Positions 1 to 9,108 of a stretch of DNA of 64,000 bases are shown here, piece after piece (within the stretch, counting starts at the first letter, position 1; each line of letters opens with the position of its first letter). The stretch is from JAKAQB01 sp027320105 (GTDB lineage: Bacteria > Actinomycetota > Acidimicrobiia > Acidimicrobiales > Palsa-688). The notes beneath the pieces were generated by a model. It saw nothing but the letters and a program-made list of their open reading frames with translations, was not told where the DNA came from and did not search any database. The position numbers and the translations under genes are program-made. The DNA lies in the NCBI GenBank assembly GCA_027320105.1, contig DAHVMA010000079.1, positions 1 through 64,000 on the forward strand, read 5' to 3'.

Positions 1-10
1 GGCCGCCCCG

Positions 11-70
11 CCACAACACCCGCCGGCCCGCCACAACACCCGCCGGCCCGCCACAACACCCGCCGGCGGG
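11..70. repeat. 20-bp direct tandem repeat, three units
   Basis: Three head-to-tail 20-bp units at 11-30, 31-50 and 51-70; unit CCACAACACCCGCCGGCCCG. The first two are identical and the third differs only near its end. The array may extend beyond the left edge, since bases 1-10 resemble the end of a unit. It lies just downstream of the cysNC stop codon and has no spacers, so it is not a CRISPR. Function unknown; it would lie in the 3' untranslated region of the sulfate activation operon. Confidence 0.9.
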
Positions 71-80
71 CAGGCCGCGC

Positions 81-2012
81 CTATGCGACCGGCAGGATCC
101 CGTGGTCGGCTAGAGCGGCGAGGATGCGCTCCACCGCCTCCTGCGGCAGCACAACCGTGGTGTCGACGCGGACCTCCGGGGCCTCGGGCGGCTCGTAGGG
201 CGAGTCGATCCCGGTGAAGTGGGGTAGCTGGCCGGCCCGTGCCTTCCTGTAGAGGCCCTTGGGGTCGCGCGCCTCGGCCACCTCGACCGGCGTGTCCACG
301 AAGACCTCGATGAACTCACCCGGCTCGATCCGTGAGCGCGCCAACTCCCGCTCAGCACGGAAAGGTGAGATGAACGACACGAGCACCACCAAGCCGGCGT
401 CGGTCATCAGCCTGGCGACCTCGGCGACCCGGCGGATGTTCTCGACCCGGTCGGCATCGGTGAAGCCCAGGTCCCGGTTGAGCCCGTGGCGCACGTTGTC
501 CCCGTCGAGCAGCATCGTGTGGATGCCCATGCTGTGCAGGCGCTTCTCCAGCAGGTTGGCGATCGTCGACTTCCCCCCGCCGGACAACCCCGTGAACCAC
601 ACGACCCCCGCTCGGTGGCCCTTCAGGGCGATGTGGGCCTCCCTTCCTACTTCGAGGGCCTGCCAGTGGATGTTGGAGGAGCGCCGGAGGGCGAAGTCGA
701 TCATGCCGGCCGCCACCGTGTCGTTGGTCATGCGGTCGATCAGGATGAACCCGCCCATGTCCCGGCTCTCGGCGTAGGGGTCGAACGGGATGGGCACCGA
801 CAGCGCCAGGTTGCACACCCCGATCTCGTTGAGCTCGAGGGTGCGTGCGGCGACGTGCTCCAGGGTGTTGACGTTGACGGCGAAGCGGGGCGCGGCGAGC
901 GTGGCGCTGACAGTGCGAGTGCCGCACTTGAGCAGGTAGGGCCGGCCGGGAAGCATCTCGTCCTCGGCCATCCACACGATGTGAGCCTGGAACTGGTCGG
1001 CCACCCCGGGCGGGGCGTCCGCGGCAGCCAGCACGTCGCCTCGCGACACGTCGATCTCGTCGGCGAGAACCAGGGTCACGGAGGCGTCCATGCCGGCGAC
1101 CGGCAGGTCACCGTCCATGGTGACGATCCGCGAGACCGTCGTGGTCTGGCCGCCGGGCACGACCCGCACCCGATCGCCCACCTGCACGGCGCCCCCGACC
1201 ACCGTACCGGAGAAGCCCCGGAAGTCCAGCGACGGGCGGTTGACCCACTGCACCGGCATCCGGAACGCCCCGCCGGCCGGCGCCCCGCCGGCCGGCACCC
1301 CGCCAGCCACGGGCACAGCCTCCAGGTACTCGAGCAGCGCCGGCCCGTGGTACCAGGGCGTCTCGTCGGAGCGGGCGATGAGGTTGTCTCCCCTGAGGGC
1401 GGAGATCGGGATGCAGACGATGTCTGCGTCCGCGAGCCCGATCTGCAACGCAAAGGAGCGATAGTCGGCCTCGATCCGCCCGAATACGTCCTCCGAGTAG
1501 TCGACGAGGTCGAGCTTGTTGACCGCCAGCACCACCTGCCGGATGCCGAGAAGCGACACCAGGTAGGAGTGGCGCCGTGTCTGGGTGAGCACCCCCTTGC
1601 GGGCGTCGGCGAGGATGACCGCCAGCGACGCCGTCGACGCGCCGGTAACCATGTTGCGGGTGTACTGCTCGTGGCCGGGGGCGTCGGCGACGACGAACTT
1701 GCGCTTCTCCGTGGAGAAGAATCGGTAGGCGACGTCGATGGTGATGCCCTGTTCCCGTTCGGCCTGCAGCCCGTCGACGAGCAGGGCGAAGTCGAGCTCC
1801 CCACCTTGGGTGCCGTCACGCTTGGAGTCAACCTCGAGGGCGGCGAGGTGGTCCTCGTATACGAGCTTGGAGTCGTAGAGGAGCCGGCCAATGAGCGTGG
1901 ACTTGCCGTCGTCGACGCTGCCACAGGTGATGAGACGCAGCAGTTCCTTGGACTGCTGCTGCGCCAGGTAGGCGTCGATGTCCGTGGCTGTCAGGTCGGG
2001 CTGAGGCTCCAC
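81..2012 (-). CDS. cysNC: Bifunctional sulfate adenylyltransferase large subunit / adenylylsulfate kinase (CysN-CysC fusion)
   Basis: 643 aa. The N-terminal CysN part is the GTPase subunit that with CysD makes APS from sulfate and ATP; the C-terminal CysC part phosphorylates APS to PAPS. GTPase motifs are visible: GSVDDGKST (G1), DAPGHEQY (G3) and NKLD (G4). The kinase P-loop GLSGGGKST lies near residue 460. The GTG start was chosen because it shares one base with the cysD stop (TAGTG) and has an AGGAGG about 10 nt upstream; an upstream in-frame extension only reads across cysD. A run of AGGVP/AGGAP/AGGAF (15-bp units at 1266-1310) sits inside the CysN part. Last gene of a cysQ-cysD-cysNC operon. 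Confidence 0.95.
   Translation of the reverse strand: MEPQPDLTATDIDAYLAQQQSKELLRLITCGSVDDGKSTLIGRLLYDSKLVYEDHLAALEVDSKRDGTQGGELDFALLVDGLQAEREQGITIDVAYRFFSTEKRKFVVADAPGHEQYTRNMVTGASTASLAVILADARKGVLTQTRRHSYLVSLLGIRQVVLAVNKLDLVDYSEDVFGRIEADYRSFALQIGLADADIVCIPISALRGDNLIARSDETPWYHGPALLEYLEAVPVAGGVPAGGAPAGGAFRMPVQWVNRPSLDFRGFSGTVVGGAVQVGDRVRVVPGGQTTTVSRIVTMDGDLPVAGMDASVTLVLADEIDVSRGDVLAAADAPPGVADQFQAHIVWMAEDEMLPGRPYLLKCGTRTVSATLAAPRFAVNVNTLEHVAARTLELNEIGVCNLALSVPIPFDPYAESRDMGGFILIDRMTNDTVAAGMIDFALRRSSNIHWQALEVGREAHIALKGHRAGVVWFTGLSGGGKSTIANLLEKRLHSMGIHTMLLDGDNVRHGLNRDLGFTDADRVENIRRVAEVARLMTDAGLVVLVSFISPFRAERELARSRIEPGEFIEVFVDTPVEVAEARDPKGLYRKARAGQLPHFTGIDSPYEPPEAPEVRVDTTVVLPQEAVERILAALADHGILPVA
1266..1310 (-). 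repeat. 15-bp tandem repeat within cysNC
   Basis: Three 15-bp units at 1266-1280, 1281-1295 and 1296-1310. The first two are identical (CGCCCCGCCGGCCGG) and the third is diverged. On the coding strand they encode Ala/Gly/Pro pentapeptides inside the GTPase subunit. The repeat keeps the reading frame. It is one of several five-codon repeats in this window. Confidence 0.85.
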
Positions 2013-2923
2013 TAGAAATAACCCTCCTGCTTCTTCCTCTCCATCGACCCGGAGCTGTCGAAGTCGATGACCCGCCCCTGCCGCTCCGACGTGGTCGCGA
2101 CCAGCATCTCCCGGAGGATCCCCTGCAGGGTGGTGGCCGTGGATCCCACCGCCCCCGTCAACGGGTAGCAGCCCAGCGTCCGGAACCGCACGCTGCGCAG
2201 CTCCGGCTCTTCTCCCGGAGCCAACCGCGACGCCATGCGCTCGTCGTCGACCATGATCAACGTCCCATCGCGTTCGACCACCGGTCGGGACGCGGCAAAG
2301 TACAGCGGGACGATTTCGATGCTCTCGTGGAGGATGTACTGCCATATGTCGAGCTCTGTCCAGTTGGACATCGGGAAGACGCGCACGCTCTCCCCCGATC
2401 GCACCCGGGCGTTGTAGAGCCGCCAGAGCTCCGGTCGCTGCGCCTTGGGGTCCCACCGGTGCTGGGCGTTGCGGAAGGAGAAGACGCGCTCTTTGGCCCG
2501 TGACCGCTCCTCGTCACGCCGGGCGCCGGCGAATGCCAGGTCGAACCGTCCCTCCTCGAGCGCCTGCTTCAAGCCCTCGGTCTTCCAGAGGTCGGTGTGC
2601 ATCGCCGATCCATGGTCGAACGGATTGATGCCTCTCTCGACGCAGTACGGGTTCTGGTGCACGATCAACTCGACGTCCGGCGAAGCCGCCACCTTGTCGC
2701 GCATCGCGTACATGTCGCGGAACTTCCAGGTCGTGTCGACGTGCAGCAGCGGGAACGGCAGTGGCGACGGCCAGAACGCCTTGCGCGCCAGGTGTAGCAT
2801 GACCGAGCTGTCCTTGCCGATGCTGTAGAGCATCACCGTGCGCTCGCTCTCGGCCACCGCCTCCCGGAATATGTGGATGCTGTCGGCCTCGAGCCGCTCC
2901 AGATGCGTCATGGTCGCCGTCAT
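2012..2923 (-). CDS. cysD: Sulfate adenylyltransferase small subunit CysD
   Basis: 303 aa, the usual length of CysD. This PP-loop ATP pyrophosphatase-family subunit adenylylates sulfate and works as a heterodimer with the CysN part of the next gene. The PP-loop motif SIGKDSSVMLHLA is near residue 30. The ATG at 2923 overlaps the cysQ stop by four bases (ATGA), which argues for translational coupling; the longer open frame upstream only reads across cysQ. An alternative ATG lies four codons downstream. The C-terminus ends in the typical KKQEGYF. Confidence 0.96.
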   Translation of the reverse strand: MTATMTHLERLEADSIHIFREAVAESERTVMLYSIGKDSSVMLHLARKAFWPSPLPFPLLHVDTTWKFRDMYAMRDKVAASPDVELIVHQNPYCVERGINPFDHGSAMHTDLWKTEGLKQALEEGRFDLAFAGARRDEERSRAKERVFSFRNAQHRWDPKAQRPELWRLYNARVRSGESVRVFPMSNWTELDIWQYILHESIEIVPLYFAASRPVVERDGTLIMVDDERMASRLAPGEEPELRSVRFRTLGCYPLTGAVGSTATTLQGILREMLVATTSERQGRVIDFDSSGSMERKKQEGYF

Positions 2924-3672
2924 TGCGTCACCCTCGCTATGGCATCGAGCAGTTCGCCGGCGATCTCGGGCCGGCATATGACGAGGTCGGGAAGGTACGG
3001 CCTCGGCTGGTTGTAACGGAGGGGGGCGCCGTCGAGGCGGGAGCAGTGGAGGCCAGCGGCAAGGGCGACGCCGACGGGGGCGGCGGAGTCCCACTCGTAC
3101 TGCCCGCCGTCGTGGACGTACGCCTCGGCGTCCCCGCGCGCCACGGCCATCGCCTTGGCACCGGCCGAGCCCATCGGTTGCAGCCGGAGCAGGGGAAAGG
3201 CCTCGCCCAGGGCGGGGAGCCACTGCGGGGGGCGGCTGTCGCTGTGCAGGGTGCGCACCGCACCTCCGGGCTGCCAGGGCGTCAACGCCGGCGGGGCGTC
3301 GGTGGACGCCACGACCCCGAGCGCCGGCAGGGCGACAGCGGCCGACGTGATCTCCCGGCCACGCTCCCACAGGGCGACGTGAACCGCCCAGTCGCAGCGG
3401 CCGGGCATCCCAAACTCCCTGGTCCCGTCCAAGGGGTCGATGATCCACACCCGGTCCGCCTCGAGGCGCGCCGGGTCGTCGTCGGACTCCTCGGACAGGA
3501 CGGCGTCAGCCGGCCGGGCGGCGGCCAAGGCGTCGAGCAGCAGCCGGTTGGATTCCTGGTCGCCACGAGCCCCGACGTCCGGCGGCGCAGCGGTCCGGAT
3601 GCCGAGCAGGAGGGCCGCCGCCCGAGCAGCCAGCTCGGCGGCCAACCCCCCGTCGCCTGCTCCCGCCAACAC
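2920..3672 (-). CDS. cysQ: 3'(2'),5'-bisphosphate nucleotidase CysQ
   Basis: About 250 aa, inositol monophosphatase superfamily. In the family it dephosphorylates PAP, the by-product of PAPS use, relieving inhibition of sulfotransfer and PAPS reduction. Metal-binding motifs are visible: SEES around residue 60, DPLDGTREF around residue 79 (the DPxDGT signature), and YEWDSAAPV near residue 168 (the WDxAAP motif). First gene of the operon with cysD and cysNC, overlapping cysD by 4 nt. The start is uncertain: a GTG at 3672 has its GGGAGG only 3 nt upstream, while the next codon, a TTG at 3669, has better spacing. Confidence 0.93.
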   Translation of the reverse strand: MLAGAGDGGLAAELAARAAALLLGIRTAAPPDVGARGDQESNRLLLDALAAARPADAVLSEESDDDPARLEADRVWIIDPLDGTREFGMPGRCDWAVHVALWERGREITSAAVALPALGVVASTDAPPALTPWQPGGAVRTLHSDSRPPQWLPALGEAFPLLRLQPMGSAGAKAMAVARGDAEAYVHDGGQYEWDSAAPVGVALAAGLHCSRLDGAPLRYNQPRPYLPDLVICRPEIAGELLDAIARVTQ

Positions 3673-3943
3673 GCTCCTCCCAACCTCGCCCGAGAGGGAG
3701 ATGGTAAGCGTTGAGCCGGCCCCAAGGCAGGCTGTCCTGCACCCTGGGTGCCGGCGGAGACACGATCCCGAGCTGCCGGCTCACCGCCCGCTTGTCCATG
3801 TCCTCGAGCGCCGCCGTCGTTCGTAGCTGCACCCACGCGCTCGACAGCAGCCGTCCCGGCCACTGCCACCACCGCGTCTTCCCACCGTCCCGCCATCCGT
3901 GCATGGACCCGGAGCGTAACCACCCGATCTGCGCCCCGCGTCC

Positions 3944-5323
3944 TCACGGCGCCGCCAGCTCGGCGACGAGGTCGGTGCCGTCCACCGTGCCGAGCCCGCT
4001 CGCCAGGTCGTAGCCCGGCCGGGCCGCCCAGCCCTGCACCGTCACCTCCCGGCCTCCCTGGGCGAAGCGGACCGTGTTGTCGCCGTGTGTGACGTCCCGG
4101 ATGCCGGCGGCGTGGTGGGCGGCGAGGGCGTAGAGCGTCGGGTTGAGCAGACCCAGATCGTGGCCCGCCTTCTGGTCGGCGATGGCCACGATCCCAGCGA
4201 ATAGGGGGGTGGCAGCGCTGGTGCCGCCGACCGGGTAGAAGCCGGGTGTCGTCCCCGGAAAACTGGCGAAGACGAGCTCCGCCCCGCTCAGCGCTGCGCT
4301 GAGCGAGACATCGGGAATGGCCCGATGGGCGCCGGCGACCGCCGCTATCTTCGCCTGCCACGCCGGCCGGCCGAACACGGTCGACAGACCCCCCGCCCCC
4401 GCTGCCACCCGGCCGGGGCGGCTGTCGTTCCAGACGCTGTCGGGCGCCACCCGCTCCCCGGTGGGCGACAGGTAGAGCCGTAACCCGCCGACAGCGGTGA
4501 CGAGCGGGTCGGTTGCCGGCCAGTTGGCGGCGCGTCTGGCGTAGAACAGCGTGGCCGAGGCGTTGCGGGGGCTGGTGGGCCCCGCGTCTCCCGCGGCGGC
4601 GAGGACGGTCACGTGGTGGGCGGCGGCGTTGATGAAGGCGGTCCTCTCACGAAGGAGGGCCGCCTTGGAGGGGAACGAGATCTCGGCTGTGCCCCAGCTC
4701 TGCGAGATGACGTCTGCGAGGTGGTGGTCCACGACGTAGTTCTCTGCGGCGACCATCTGGGGGATGCCGTGCAGCCCGATGGTCTCCGAGACCGGGGTCT
4801 CGACCAGGAGGATGCCGGCGCCGGGCGCCATCACGTGGGCCCACTCCACGTCGAGTGTGGTCTCGACCGCCCAGCCGTCCATCTGCTGGTTGGCAGGGTT
4901 GAAGGGCGGGACGTGCCCGTCGGGGGTGATGATCCGCAAGGACGGGGGCGCCGGCAGCCCGAAGGCGGCGTCGAAGGAGGCGAGGTCCGCCCGGATCGTC
5001 GGTGAGCCGAACGAGTCGACCACAGCTATCGTCCTCCCCGCCCCGTCGAGACCGGCGGCGTAGAGGGGGGCCATGTCGTACGCCGTGCGGATCTGGGCGG
5101 GCGAGTAGCAGTCGACGCGAAAGGCCGCCTCGCATTCGCTGCCCGTCGGCGGGGCGGTCCCGAGGGTGGCGTGGATGATCTCCGCGTCGGGTCCCCCACC
5201 GCCCGCCGCCAGCAGGGTCGTCGGAGCCCGTACGGCCGGTGCAGCCACCGGGACGCCGCCACGCAGGGCGCACAGAGCGACAAGCGCAGTCCACCCGGCG
5301 AGCACCCGTGGCGTGCGGCTCAT
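3944..5323 (-). CDS. Secreted S53 (sedolisin/kumamolisin-like) serine-carboxyl peptidase without a long prodomain
   Basis: 459 aa with a signal-peptide-like N-terminus (about residues 1-30). The catalytic set of the S53 family is visible: Glu154 and Asp158 in VETTLDVEWAHVMAPGAG, the oxyanion Asp246 in AAAGDAG, and the nucleophile Ser369 in GGTSAATP. The C-terminal segment GYDLASGLGTVDG resembles the family's calcium-binding region. Sedolisins usually carry an N-terminal activation domain of about 180 residues; here the peptidase core starts near residue 70, so that domain is absent. Probably exported and active in mildly acidic surroundings (family knowledge). It is followed on the same strand by other secreted proteins but has its own 163-bp spacer. 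Confidence 0.88.
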   Translation of the reverse strand: MSRTPRVLAGWTALVALCALRGGVPVAAPAVRAPTTLLAAGGGGPDAEIIHATLGTAPPTGSECEAAFRVDCYSPAQIRTAYDMAPLYAAGLDGAGRTIAVVDSFGSPTIRADLASFDAAFGLPAPPSLRIITPDGHVPPFNPANQQMDGWAVETTLDVEWAHVMAPGAGILLVETPVSETIGLHGIPQMVAAENYVVDHHLADVISQSWGTAEISFPSKAALLRERTAFINAAAHHVTVLAAAGDAGPTSPRNASATLFYARRAANWPATDPLVTAVGGLRLYLSPTGERVAPDSVWNDSRPGRVAAGAGGLSTVFGRPAWQAKIAAVAGAHRAIPDVSLSAALSGAELVFASFPGTTPGFYPVGGTSAATPLFAGIVAIADQKAGHDLGLLNPTLYALAAHHAAGIRDVTHGDNTVRFAQGGREVTVQGWAARPGYDLASGLGTVDGTDLVAELAAP

Positions 5324-5486
5324 GAAGCTCCCTCCTGTCGCCGGAGCGGCGGAACCTATCGGGCGGGACGCCGGCCGGCAAGGGGGCGGGCGACGTGGCG
5401 GGCCGCGCCACCCCCCGGCCGGCAGGCGACCATGGCGGCACCGGCGATCCGGGCCAGCGCCCTGCCCGCCGGCCGCCGCGATCGGT

Positions 5487-6413
5487 TCAGCTCTGCTTGA
5501 CCTGGGTGACTACGCCGGTCACGGCGTCCACCCCGACCTTGTACTTGGTGCCGCCGTTGCGGACGAACACCCAGTACCAGCGCCACTTGCCGCCGTTGAT
5601 GTTCCACTTGTAGGCGCTGCCACCACCGGTGGCGGCCACCGCGTTCGCCTCCGCCGTGGCCGGCGACACGATGCCGGCGTCACGGTACGACAGGCCGCTG
5701 CCGGATGCAGCGGTCACCGTGCCCGCAGACGACGTGGCGTCCACCCACACGTTGGTCGTGCCGGCCTTGCGGCCGTCTTGGCCGAGCTGCAGCTTGACCT
5801 GGTAGTAGTCCTTCTGGCCGCTCGACTTCAGCTGGTTGTGCTTGACATAGAGCACCTGATAGCCCTGAGCGGTCACGAAGTTGGTGGCGTCGGTCACCGC
5901 CTGGCTCGCGCTGACCTGCGGGCTGTCACCCACCGAGCCCGAACTGTGGTGATCTGGCGAGTTGTCGTGGTGGTCCGGCGAGTTGCCAGACGGGTTGGAG
6001 TTGGGGTTCTGGTTCTCCGCGGTGCTCTGCCACCAGACGCTGTCGCTGTAGGGGGAGTTGTCGTTGCGGTAGACGTGCTCGACGAACACGCCGTTGTTGG
6101 TCTGCACCCGGATGTCGAACACCCGGTGCGTTACCGTGCCGCCGTGGGCCTCGGTGTCGGCCTCGACGGCGAGCACCCTGGCCCCGCCGCCGTCGTGGGC
6201 GTTGGCGTAGCTGATCGCGTTGGTGCACTCGTCGCCGGCGATCGCGCACGTCGTCTTGCCGTGGATGGGCGCCGGACTCGACGCGAGCACCGCAGGAGCG
6301 GCAAACACCAGGCTGCCGCCCGCCAGTGCGAAGCTGGCAAGCCCGACCGCCGACTTGGTCACCCGCCCGGCAGGGCGGACCTCCGGTCCCTGTCGCTTCT
6401 CGGTTCGTGCCAT
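5487..6413 (-). CDS. Secreted PepSY-domain protein
   Basis: 308 aa. The ATG at 6413 follows a GAGAGAGAGGG ribosome-binding stretch; a start 30 codons upstream is possible but would place charged sequence before the signal peptide. A hydrophobic export signal is visible around residues 20-45 (ASFALAGGSLVFAAPAVL). A low-complexity Asn/Pro/Ser/His linker lies near the middle (NPNSNPSGNSPDHH and similar). The C-terminal half has PepSY-like character: SASQAVTDATNFV, then DYYQVKLQLG, then WYWVFVRNGGTKYKVGVDAVTGVV. PepSY domains are linked to inhibition of secreted peptidases, and the sedolisin gene lies immediately downstream. That functional link is inference. Confidence 0.72.
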   Translation of the reverse strand: MARTEKRQGPEVRPAGRVTKSAVGLASFALAGGSLVFAAPAVLASSPAPIHGKTTCAIAGDECTNAISYANAHDGGGARVLAVEADTEAHGGTVTHRVFDIRVQTNNGVFVEHVYRNDNSPYSDSVWWQSTAENQNPNSNPSGNSPDHHDNSPDHHSSGSVGDSPQVSASQAVTDATNFVTAQGYQVLYVKHNQLKSSGQKDYYQVKLQLGQDGRKAGTTNVWVDATSSAGTVTAASGSGLSYRDAGIVSPATAEANAVAATGGGSAYKWNINGGKWRWYWVFVRNGGTKYKVGVDAVTGVVTQVKQS

Positions 6414-6540
6414 AACAAACCCTCTCTCTCTCGGTGGCTCTGCCCCGCATCGGGCGCCTGGGGAGCCGTGCCGCCAATCATCGGATACGAGCATGAGAGG
6501 CATGTAGAAGAAGGGTGGAGGCCGCGTGGAGATCCTATGA

Positions 6541-6570
6541 GCGAATCCTCATCTCGGATCCGAGGATCGC
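6541..6570. other. Imperfect palindrome between two secreted-protein genes
   Basis: The segment contains a perfect 12-bp palindrome CTCGGATCCGAG (6553-6564) inside a longer imperfect inverted repeat (GCGAATCCTC paired with GAGGATCGC). It lies downstream of the 6609-7643 gene and upstream of the PepSY gene, so it could be a weak terminator or an operator. No T-run follows on either strand. Nothing else is recognisable in the 195-bp spacer. Confidence 0.45.
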
Positions 6571-6608
6571 CTGGTGGGAGACGGAGACGGCACGAGAACA
6601 TCTCACAC

Positions 6609-7643
6609 TCATCGGTAGCTCACCTGGCTTATGGTGCCCTCTCCGCTGCTCGGGGCTGCGATCGTCCCGGTGAGGAGAGTCGTCGCATGCAGTGAGGACG
6701 ACACCAAAGCGATCGAGGTGGTGGTGACCTGGGTGTGCTGGGTGCTGCCCAGCCAGCACGTGCCCGACAAGGGAGGCTCCGACACGCTGATGTGCAGGCT
6801 CGCGCTGCCCTGGATCAGCGAGCCGGCCCTCGTCTTGACCACGAGGGTGCTGCCACTCGGCGTTGCCGGTGGCTCGACGCCGAGGACGACGTCGACCCGG
6901 CCGGCGTTCGCGGGACGGGCGAGCTTGGTGGCCTTCATGAGGACGACGGTGTCAACGCCCTTCGTCGTGAGGCCGCTGACCGACAGCATCCCCGTCGGCA
7001 GGGACGGCATCTCGGCCCACGCCGTCGAGGCGGCCCCACAGACTGTGCGCTGGGTGCAGGACTGGTCGACAACAGCCAGGTTGGGGGACTTGAAGGACAA
7101 TCGCGTCGAACCAACCGTCCCGATGGACGGGAAACCTGTGCTGAGGAGGAAGGCCCCGCTCAGGGTCCCGGGGTAGTCAGTCTCCCTTCCGCTCGTGCAG
7201 GCAACCGGTGTCCGACCAGTTGCCCTGAATGTCAGGTTGAAGGCCTTGAAGATGGGCGACAGCTTGGACGCCGGAGGGCTCACCGTCCAACTGCCCGCAC
7301 CGATCGACTTGACGCTCCCCACCGGTAGGTTCGTCACCTCCCATTGGTGCTGCTCGTCCGACCCTGCTGGTGACGCATGTTCGATGGCACCGGTCACGTC
7401 CACCGACTTCGGGGAGGCGACGACAACGACAGTGAGGCGCCATCCGTGGGGAAGGCCGTAACCTCCGACGGCGGCGATCGACACGTACTGCACCGAGGAT
7501 CCGGCGTTACCCCCGGCTGGCGCCGCGCCGGCCACCCCGGCAGGAAGCAGGCCCCAGCACGCCGCTCCCAGTGCCAGCACCAGTAGCCGGGCGGCGCCGA
7601 GCCGCCTCGGGACGGACAGACGAGCAACACGACCCTCAGCCAT
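6609..7643 (-). CDS. Secreted protein of unknown function
   Basis: 344 aa. The ATG at 7643 is preceded by AGGAGGAGGAGCGG, a very strong ribosome-binding site. The N-terminus is Arg-rich followed by a hydrophobic stretch (LLVLALGAACWGLLPAG) typical of a signal peptide, cut probably after AGAAPA. The mature part is rich in Ser, Thr, Val and Gly with alternating beta-like segments, and has four cysteines (two near CTSGRE/QSCTQRTVCG and one in SGTCWLG), suggesting disulfides. No transmembrane segment at the C-terminus and no catalytic motif seen. I do not recognise the family. It precedes the PepSY and sedolisin genes on the same strand, so the three may form a secreted set. Confidence 0.75.
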   Translation of the reverse strand: MAEGRVARLSVPRRLGAARLLVLALGAACWGLLPAGVAGAAPAGGNAGSSVQYVSIAAVGGYGLPHGWRLTVVVVASPKSVDVTGAIEHASPAGSDEQHQWEVTNLPVGSVKSIGAGSWTVSPPASKLSPIFKAFNLTFRATGRTPVACTSGRETDYPGTLSGAFLLSTGFPSIGTVGSTRLSFKSPNLAVVDQSCTQRTVCGAASTAWAEMPSLPTGMLSVSGLTTKGVDTVVLMKATKLARPANAGRVDVVLGVEPPATPSGSTLVVKTRAGSLIQGSASLHISVSEPPLSGTCWLGSTQHTQVTTTSIALVSSSLHATTLLTGTIAAPSSGEGTISQVSYR

Positions 7644-7740
7644 CTCCGCTCCTCCTCCTGGGGACCTTGTGGCGGGCATCCTGCCACACCGGCTCGATCC
7701 CCGCCTCTCCGGTCGCTCGAACCGGCCGCCCGAGAGCACT

Positions 7741-9108
7741 TCAAGTCCTCGGGGTCCACGGAGCTCCCGGGAAGGGGAACGACACGGTGACCGTGGTGCC
7801 GGCACCCGGCGTGCTCTCGACGTCGACGCTGCCGCCGTGGGCGGCCGCGAGCTCGGAGACGACGGCCAATCCCACGCCTGATCCGGGCACGCCGTGAGCT
7901 GCCTCGCCGCGGAAGAACCGCTCGAATACCCTCCCCTGCTCCTCGGGCGGGATCCCGACGCCGGTGTCGGAGACGGCGACGCGCGCCGTCTGCTGGTCCC
8001 GCTCCACCGTCAGGGCAACCCGTCCCCCCGCCGGCGTGAACTTCGCCGCGTTGGACAGCAGGTTGACCACCATCTGCTCGACGCGACCGGCGTCGGCGAC
8101 GATGGTCGTCGGCGCCAGCTCGGTCGTCAGCTCCACGGCCCGCTCGGCGAAGAGAGCCCCTACCCGACCCGCCGCCTCGACGGCGATCGCGGCCAGGTCG
8201 ACGTCCTCCCTGCGCAGCGAAAGGCCTGCTGCCTCGGCCGCTGCCAGCACCTGGAGGTCCTCGACGAGGCGGCTAAGGCGGCGAACCTCGTCGTCGAGGG
8301 AGGACACCGCCGCCGGCGTGAGCTCCTCCACACCGAGCTCGAGTGCCTCGAGCTCGGCGCGCAGCACGGCGAGGGGCGTCCGCAGCTCGTGGGCGAGGTC
8401 GGCGACGATGGCTCGGCGGGATGCGTCAGCCCGCTGCAGGTGGGCGGCCATGCCGTCGAAGGTCCGGGCAAGCTCGTCGATCTCCCGGGGCGCCACCACC
8501 TGGCCGACGCGGCTGCCCAGGTCTCCCGCGCCGAGCCGGCGTGCCGCTTCGGTGAGTGACCGGACGGGAGCCACGAGCCGCCGCGACGCGATCGCGGCCG
8601 CCGTGAGCGCCACGAGGGCAGCCATCGCCGACGCGGCCAGCACGGCCACGGCGATGGCGTGGCGGAGCCTCACCTCCTCCGAGGTGAGCCCCGACACCGG
8701 GAAGCTAACGATGGCGGTGCCGACCCGGTGGCCGTCCACCACGATGGGGAACGCCTTGGACGCGCCCGCCGTCCCGGCGCTCGCCACGTCGAGCAGGGAG
8801 TGCCCGGCGGTGACCAGCTCGAGGCCGAGGCCCGTGCTCCTGGCCAGCTCGCCGACGGGCGTGAGGCTCGACGCCCGCCACGCACCCCGCGCCGCGTAGG
8901 TCGAGTGCAGCGTGGCGAGGATCACCCGGGCCGTTGACAGCTCCCGCTCCCGACCCGCGGCACCGAGGTCGGTGTCGACGACGAGGAGGGTCACGACGGC
9001 CAGCAGCGCGACCGATACGAGCGCGACCCCGAGGGAGCCCACGAGCAGGCGCCGCCGGAGGCTCCCGCCACGGCGGGGCAGGCGTCTCAGGGGTCGCGCT
9101 GGAGGCAC
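7741..9108 (-). CDS. Two-component sensor histidine kinase
   Basis: About 455 aa. Order: TM1 (about 22-45, GVALVSVALLAVVTLLVV), an extracytoplasmic sensor segment of about 125 residues, TM2 (AVAVLAASAMAALVALTAAA), HAMP, dimerisation/phosphoacceptor box with HELRTPLAVLRAE (phosphorylated His), then the HATPase domain with NLLSNAAKF (N box), DTGVGIP (G1) and GSGVGLAVV (G2). It accepts an external signal and phosphorylates the adjacent response regulator. The GTG at 9108 lies inside the regulator gene (22-nt overlap) and is the best start I find; the open frame extends further upstream but only through the regulator's coding region. Start confidence is low, family confidence high. Confidence 0.9.
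   Translation of the reverse strand: MPPARPLRRLPRRGGSLRRRLLVGSLGVALVSVALLAVVTLLVVDTDLGAAGRERELSTARVILATLHSTYAARGAWRASSLTPVGELARSTGLGLELVTAGHSLLDVASAGTAGASKAFPIVVDGHRVGTAIVSFPVSGLTSEEVRLRHAIAVAVLAASAMAALVALTAAAIASRRLVAPVRSLTEAARRLGAGDLGSRVGQVVAPREIDELARTFDGMAAHLQRADASRRAIVADLAHELRTPLAVLRAELEALELGVEELTPAAVSSLDDEVRRLSRLVEDLQVLAAAEAAGLSLRREDVDLAAIAVEAAGRVGALFAERAVELTTELAPTTIVADAGRVEQMVVNLLSNAAKFTPAGGRVALTVERDQQTARVAVSDTGVGIPPEEQGRVFERFFRGEAAHGVPGSGVGLAVVSELAAAHGGSVDVESTPGAGTTVTVSFPFPGAPWTPRT

Noticed and set aside
11..70. Possible CRISPR array
   Set aside because: Units are directly adjacent without spacers.
3506..3904. 132-codon minus-strand frame beginning MHGWRDGGKTRWWQWPG
   Set aside because: Its first ~80 codons lie in the gap upstream of cysQ and the rest overlaps cysQ out of frame. 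No recognisable domain or ribosome-binding site; a short real gene cannot be excluded but is not supported. The gap 3673-3943 is otherwise featureless.
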